Positions 8,141-11,196 of a stretch of 11,196 bases of DNA are shown here, in pieces. The stretch spans positions 1-11,196 of the forward strand of contig CAMLQG010000101.1 of NCBI GenBank assembly GCA_946482075.1, in the 5' to 3' direction. This DNA comes from an uncultured Erythrobacteraceae bacterium. Its GTDB lineage: Bacteria; Pseudomonadota; Alphaproteobacteria; Sphingomonadales; Sphingomonadaceae. The translations under genes were made by a program, and so were the position numbers. How positions within the stretch are numbered: position 1 is the stretch's first letter; each line of letters opens with the position of its first letter. The notes below the pieces were generated by a model. It saw only the letters and a list, made by a program, of their open reading frames with translations. It was not told where the DNA came from and made no database searches.

Positions 8141-8644
8141 ATGCAGTCCGAAGATATCCTCAAGGAATTCCAGTCCACGATGCGCCACGTGGCGGCTGCG
8201 GTCTATGCCATCACCACCAAGCACGATGGAGTCCGTTCGGGAATCGTCGCCACGGCGTTCTCCTCGCTCAGCTTCTCGCCGCCATCGATCCTGATCTGCG
8301 TGAACGAGGACACGTCGATCCACGCGCCGCTGATGGTGGCGGATCGCTTCGCGGTGAACGTGCTCGGCCTTGCGAACCGCGGTGTCGCCGACTGCTTCAT
8401 GGCGTTCAAGGGCGACGAACGCTTCAGCGTGGGCGACTGGACCGAGGAACTGGGAGTCCCGGTGCTGGCCAACGCGCAGTCGACGATGGTCTGCAAGGTT
8501 GCCGACCGTCACAGATTCGGCACGCATACGGTGTTCATCGGCGAGATCATCGCCGCGCATCACCGCGACGATGCCAAGCCCCTGATCTACTACGACCGCC
8601 GTTATATCGACATCACGCAATCGCCGGACCACCAGCTCGCCTGA
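8141..8644 (+). CDS. Flavin reductase family protein (flavin-binding split-barrel)
   Basis: The protein is 167 aa and belongs by pattern to the flavin reductase family (PF01613; HpaC/RutF-like), which uses NAD(P)H to reduce FMN or FAD, often for a partner monooxygenase. Visible motifs are VRSGIVATAFSSLSFSPPSI and LICVN (31-55), DRFAVNVLG (68-76), the HRFGTHTVFIGEI segment (124-136) and PLIYYDRRY (147-155). The start at 8141 is fixed by AGGAG five bases upstream; the open frame back to 8030 is not needed and has no ribosome site. It is divergent from the riboflavin operon across a 133-base gap. TTGACT at 8078-8083 could be its -35 element but no good -10 follows. No monooxygenase partner is in the window, so the substrate is unknown. 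Confidence 0.9.
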   Translation: MQSEDILKEFQSTMRHVAAAVYAITTKHDGVRSGIVATAFSSLSFSPPSILICVNEDTSIHAPLMVADRFAVNVLGLANRGVADCFMAFKGDERFSVGDWTEELGVPVLANAQSTMVCKVADRHRFGTHTVFIGEIIAAHHRDDAKPLIYYDRRYIDITQSPDHQLA

Positions 8645-8676
8645 GCCGTGCCCCCTTCCGGGATTGCCTCGACGCT

Positions 8677-8711
8677 GCGTCAGCCTTGCTTGGCGCGGTG
8701 TTGACGCTTTT
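8677..8711 (+). terminator. Possible intrinsic terminator after the flavin reductase gene
   Basis: GCGTCA (8677-8682) pairs with TGACGC (8702-8707), with GCC/GGC able to pair inside, and is followed by TTTT (8708-8711). It begins 33 bases after the stop codon. An alternative pairing, GACGC with GCGTC around one T (8671-8681), competes. The stem is short and the T-run brief, so termination may be partial. Confidence 0.4.
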
Positions 8712-8786
8712 GGGCCTGTTCCTCCGCCTCCCGCTTGGCTAGCCTTTCCGGAACGGCCGCGGGGCCGCGATATGGGTGAGGCTGAA

Positions 8787-9302
8787 ATGACCGAAGGCGA
8801 ACAGGCGCTGGCGATCGAGAAGATCAAGCAGGCCAAGGCGAAATACTGGTTCAACATGGATATGAAGCGGTGGGACGATCTCAAGATGGTCTTCACCAAG
8901 GATGCCGTGATCGATTTTCGCGGAGAGCGCGATCTGAAGCCGGGTGAAGGGATCGAGAAGCTTCCTCCGGTGGAAGAAGCGATCGCGCGCGGCGAAACCG
9001 GGGCTGCGAAAGGCCGCGACAATTTCATTCCCTGGTATGCGGAACTGCTGGCGACATGGGTCACGATCCATCACGGCCACGCGCCGATCGTGGAACTGAC
9101 CGGTCCCACCACCGCCAAGGGCATCTTCCCGATGTTCGACTATATCAGCGACGGCACGCGGGAAATGAAAGGCTACGGGCACTATCACGACCTTTTCGAG
9201 TTTGAGGACGGTGAATGGCGCATCTCCTACCTTTCGCTCACCCGACTTCGCAGTGACGGCGTGCATCCGGCAGACTTCGCGCATGAGGGCGCCAACGGCT
9301 GA
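8787..9302 (+). CDS. SnoaL-like / NTF2-fold protein (nuclear transport factor 2 family)
   Basis: The protein is 171 aa from the start at 8787, which has GGGTGAGG with five bases to the ATG; an ATG at 8772 and an open frame from 8664 lack such a site. The pattern IEKIKQAKAKYWFNMDMKRW, then DDLKMVFTKDAVIDF, in the first 44 residues is the classic start of SnoaL-like (PF13577) NTF2-fold proteins, which include dehydratases, isomerases and ring-hydroxylating dioxygenase small subunits. Y20 and D25 keep the spacing of the catalytic Tyr/Asp of the bile-acid dehydratase BaiE, and HHGH at 95-98 could supply the His; this assignment is by eye. The remainder (KGYGHYHDLFEFEDGEWRIS) is the usual C-terminal beta sheet. 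The substrate is unknown. It follows the flavin reductase gene by 142 bases. Confidence 0.87.
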   Translation: MTEGEQALAIEKIKQAKAKYWFNMDMKRWDDLKMVFTKDAVIDFRGERDLKPGEGIEKLPPVEEAIARGETGAAKGRDNFIPWYAELLATWVTIHHGHAPIVELTGPTTAKGIFPMFDYISDGTREMKGYGHYHDLFEFEDGEWRISYLSLTRLRSDGVHPADFAHEGANG

Positions 9303-9333
9303 GGCCCGGCGCGGAGCCGCAAGGCCTTACAAG

Positions 9334-9350
9334 TTGCGACAAATTGCGAC
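9334..9350 (+). promoter_or_regulatory. Tandem TTGCGAC direct repeats upstream of the efflux operon
   Basis: TTGCGAC occurs at 9334-9340 and again at 9344-9350, ten bases apart, which is one helical turn. Such direct repeats are typical binding sites of OmpR/PhoB-type response regulators. The site lies 37 bases before the preferred start of the NodT-like gene, in the 84-base gap after the SnoaL-like gene. No matching -10 element at normal spacing could be picked with confidence. The binding protein is unknown. Confidence 0.4.
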
Positions 9351-9386
9351 TGGACGATGGGCGCCGCTTGGGCCGATCCTTCGGGC

Positions 9387-10853
9387 ATGAAGCGCGTCTC
9401 CATCCTCCTTGTCTGCACGGCGGTGCTGTCGGCCTGCAGCGTCGGCCCGGACTACAGGCCGAAAAGCGCGAGCGACCTTGGCGTGCCCGATCAGTGGTCG
9501 GTCACGGCGGCTTCGCAGGCGGACGATCTGACGCGGTGGTGGACCAGGTTCGACGATCCGGTTCTGGGCCAGCTGGTCGAACAGGCGGCGGCGAACAATC
9601 TCGACGTGGAGCAGGCGATCGCGCGGTTGCGCCAGGCCCGCGAGGCGCTGGTCGTCAGCCGGTCGGACCTGTTCCCCACGGTGGGCGCGTCCGGCGGGTA
9701 TAATCGCACCGAAACGCTGAAGGGCGGCGGCACCACCATTACCCTGCCGGACGGAACGGTGACGACAACGGATGGCGGGGGACGCAACAGCTATTCCCTC
9801 GGTCTGGACGCCAGCTACCAGCTCGATATCTTCGGCGGCGTGCGCCGATCGGTCGAAGCGAGCAGGGCGCAGTATGAAGCCGCTGGTTTCGACTATGCGA
9901 CCACGCTGCTTTCGGTGGAAAGCGAGATGGCGCGCAATTATGTCCTGGCGCGCGCCTATCAGGCGCAGCTCGCCAATGCGCAGGCAAGCCTGGCGATCCA
10001 GGACGACAATCTCGAGATCGCCGGATTCCGCGTCAGGGCGGGCCTCGTCTCCTCGCTCGACGTCGAACAGGCCCGCGCGAGCAGGGCGCAGACCGCCGCC
10101 AGCATTCCCTCGATCGAGGAGCAGTATAACGCGGCCGTCTCGCGTATCGGCGTGCTCACCGGGCAGGCGCCCGGCGCACTGAAAGCCCTTCTCGCCGCTT
10201 CCCGGCCGATCCCGACCGGACCGGAAAATGTACTAGTGGATATTCCGGCCAACATCCTGCGCCAACGCCCGGATGTGCGCTCGGCGGAGCGCAATCTGGC
10301 CGCGGCGACCGCGCAGATCGGCGTCGCCAAGGCGCAGCTGTTCCCGCAATTCAACATCGCCGGCAGCCTGGACACCAACTCGGCCAGCTTCGGCGGCCTG
10401 TTCGACACGATCACCGGCGGGCTTTTCGCGGGGATCAGCCAGGCGATCTTCAATGCGGGCCGCCTCAATGCGCAGGTCCGTTCCAGCAGGGCCGCGGCCG
10501 ACGGCGCTTTCGCGGCCTACAAATCAACCGTCCTGACATCGCTGGAGGATATCGAGAACGCCATCGTGGCCTTGCGCGCCGCGAAGGAACGCGAAGCGCA
10601 GTTCAGCGTCGCTCATGACGCCGCGAACAATTCCGCGCTGCTCGCACGCAGCCAGTATCGCACCGGGCTGATCGATTTCACCAATCTCAACACGCAGGAA
10701 GCGGCGCTGATCTCCGCGCGCAACGGGCTCGTGCAGGCAAGATCCGACAAGGCGAATGCCCTCATCGCCCTCTATGTCGCGCTGGGCGGCGGATGGGATT
10801 CCACCGTCACGCCCACCGCGCCGCCGCGTCCTGCCTCCCAAGGATCGAACTGA
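9387..10853 (+). CDS. NodT family RND efflux outer-membrane factor lipoprotein
   Basis: This is the TolC-like outer-membrane channel of a tripartite exporter. From the start at 9387 the protein has 488 aa: a lipoprotein signal MKRVSILLVCTAVLSAC with lipobox LSAC and C17 as the lipidated residue, followed by SVGPDYRP as in NodT/OprM proteins. The first OEP repeat begins with WWTRFDDPVL (51-60) and contains DASYQLDIFGGVRRSVEA (141-158). The second follows LRQRPDVRSAERNLAAA (291-307) and ends near ALYVALGGGW (461-470). A Gly/Thr-rich insert at about 112-134 (GGGTTITLPDGTVTTTDGGG) lies in what should be the surface-facing strand region. A Pro-rich tail follows. The start at 9357 would put ten residues before the signal and is less likely; neither has a strong ribosome site. 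A MacA-like adaptor starts two bases after the stop codon. Confidence 0.93.
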   Translation: MKRVSILLVCTAVLSACSVGPDYRPKSASDLGVPDQWSVTAASQADDLTRWWTRFDDPVLGQLVEQAAANNLDVEQAIARLRQAREALVVSRSDLFPTVGASGGYNRTETLKGGGTTITLPDGTVTTTDGGGRNSYSLGLDASYQLDIFGGVRRSVEASRAQYEAAGFDYATTLLSVESEMARNYVLARAYQAQLANAQASLAIQDDNLEIAGFRVRAGLVSSLDVEQARASRAQTAASIPSIEEQYNAAVSRIGVLTGQAPGALKALLAASRPIPTGPENVLVDIPANILRQRPDVRSAERNLAAATAQIGVAKAQLFPQFNIAGSLDTNSASFGGLFDTITGGLFAGISQAIFNAGRLNAQVRSSRAAADGAFAAYKSTVLTSLEDIENAIVALRAAKEREAQFSVAHDAANNSALLARSQYRTGLIDFTNLNTQEAALISARNGLVQARSDKANALIALYVALGGGWDSTVTPTAPPRPASQGSN

Positions 10854-10855
10854 CC

Positions 10856-11196
10856 ATGGCCGAAGACGATCTCGACGAATTCCTCGGCGTGAGGCCGGCC
10901 CGGCCCTGGAAGCGCTATGCGCGCTGGGCCGCGATCGGGTTCGCGGTGATCCTTGTGCTCCTGCTCGCCCGCTGCTTCACGGGATCGAGCGATCCCGAAT
11001 ATGCGACCGCCAAAATCGCGCGGGGACATCTCGTCACCACCGTATCGGCCACCGGCAAGCTCGCACCGACCAACCAGGTGACGGTCGGTTCCCAGCTTTC
11101 GGGCCTCGTCACCAAGGTCCTGGTCGATGTGAACGACCGCGTGGTCGCCGGGCAGGCGCTGGCCGAAATCGATCCGGAACAGATCGAGGATCAGAT
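10856..11196 (+). CDS. MacA-like efflux periplasmic adaptor subunit (3' truncated by window edge)
   Basis: The first 113 residues of a HlyD/MacA-type membrane fusion protein are visible, starting MAEDDLDEFLGVRPARPW. A 24-residue cytoplasmic N-terminus is followed by one membrane helix (about 25-41, WAAIGFAVILVLLLARC). The barrel/lipoyl part comes next: YATAKIARGHLVTTVSATGK, VTVGSQLSGLVTKVLVDVND and VVAGQALAEIDPEQIEDQ, which closely match the MacA pattern of ATG(K/T)L, VGxQxSG and IDPxQ. MacA bridges an inner-membrane ABC transporter (MacB) and the outer-membrane factor, carrying macrolides, lipopeptides or similar substrates. The adjacent NodT-like gene, two bases upstream, fits. The next gene, outside the window, is expected to be a MacB-type ABC transporter or an RND pump; the MacA-like motifs favour MacB. 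Confidence 0.88.
   Translation, partial: MAEDDLDEFLGVRPARPWKRYARWAAIGFAVILVLLLARCFTGSSDPEYATAKIARGHLVTTVSATGKLAPTNQVTVGSQLSGLVTKVLVDVNDRVVAGQALAEIDPEQIEDQ

Noticed and set aside
8737..8744. GGCTAGCC palindrome before the SnoaL-like gene
   Set aside because: An 8-bp palindrome is expected by chance in GC-rich DNA and no partner half-site or promoter accompanies it.
8051..9064. 337-codon minus-strand open frame across the flavin reductase and SnoaL-like genes
   Set aside because: It runs antisense through two recognised genes and has low-complexity composition without domain signs.

Overview
This GC-rich window reads as chromosome of an alphaproteobacterium, most likely Sphingomonadales (Sphingomonadaceae or Erythrobacteraceae). 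The basis is the carB-greA neighbourhood, a DUF4170 protein, consensus EcfG-type general stress promoters, GC-rich intergenic repeats built on CCCGGGTTTGACCCGG-like arms, and a RibB protein carrying a degenerate RibA-like tail. These assignments come from recognising sequence by eye; no search was run. No tRNA, rRNA, CRISPR array, insertion sequence or prophage was seen.

Layout. Positions 2-1537 (+) hold the C-terminal half of carB, followed by greA (1648-2115, +) and a strong stem-loop terminator (2127-2178) shared with the convergent DUF4170 gene (2175-2396, -). Next on the minus strand comes a compact cluster of four small membrane-associated proteins, read from 4257 down to 2468. They are a coiled-coil, tail-anchored DUF883-like protein, a Holin-X (PF07332) type protein, a one-helix small protein and another DUF883-like protein. 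A perfect EcfG promoter (GGAAC-N16-CGTT) precedes the first gene. A second (GGAAC-N17-CGTT) lies inside the 3' end of the third gene, in front of the fourth. The cluster therefore looks like part of the general stress regulon, probably acting on the cell envelope.

Divergent from it is eno (4422-5708, +), followed by an intergenic repeat block with a 31-bp-arm imperfect hairpin. On the minus strand, read from 8007 down to 5913, is a riboflavin unit. It comprises a RibB (DHBP synthase) with an N-terminal helix-turn-helix domain and a C-terminal RibA-like domain without any cysteine, then ribH four bases later, then a three-helix membrane protein 36 bases further on. Divergent from this unit is a flavin reductase-family gene (8141-8644, +). 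A 16-bp perfect palindrome with an extra half-site sits in the divergent gap, and no FMN riboswitch is visible. A SnoaL/NTF2-like protein follows (8787-9302, +). The window ends in a NodT-type outer-membrane efflux lipoprotein and the start of a MacA-like adaptor two bases later, the first genes of a tripartite export operon.

The two most interesting systems are (1) the DNA-binding-domain/RibB fusion facing a palindromic operator-like site and a flavin-dependent enzyme, which suggests an enzyme that may regulate its own promoter, and (2) the EcfG-driven envelope cluster with a nested second promoter.
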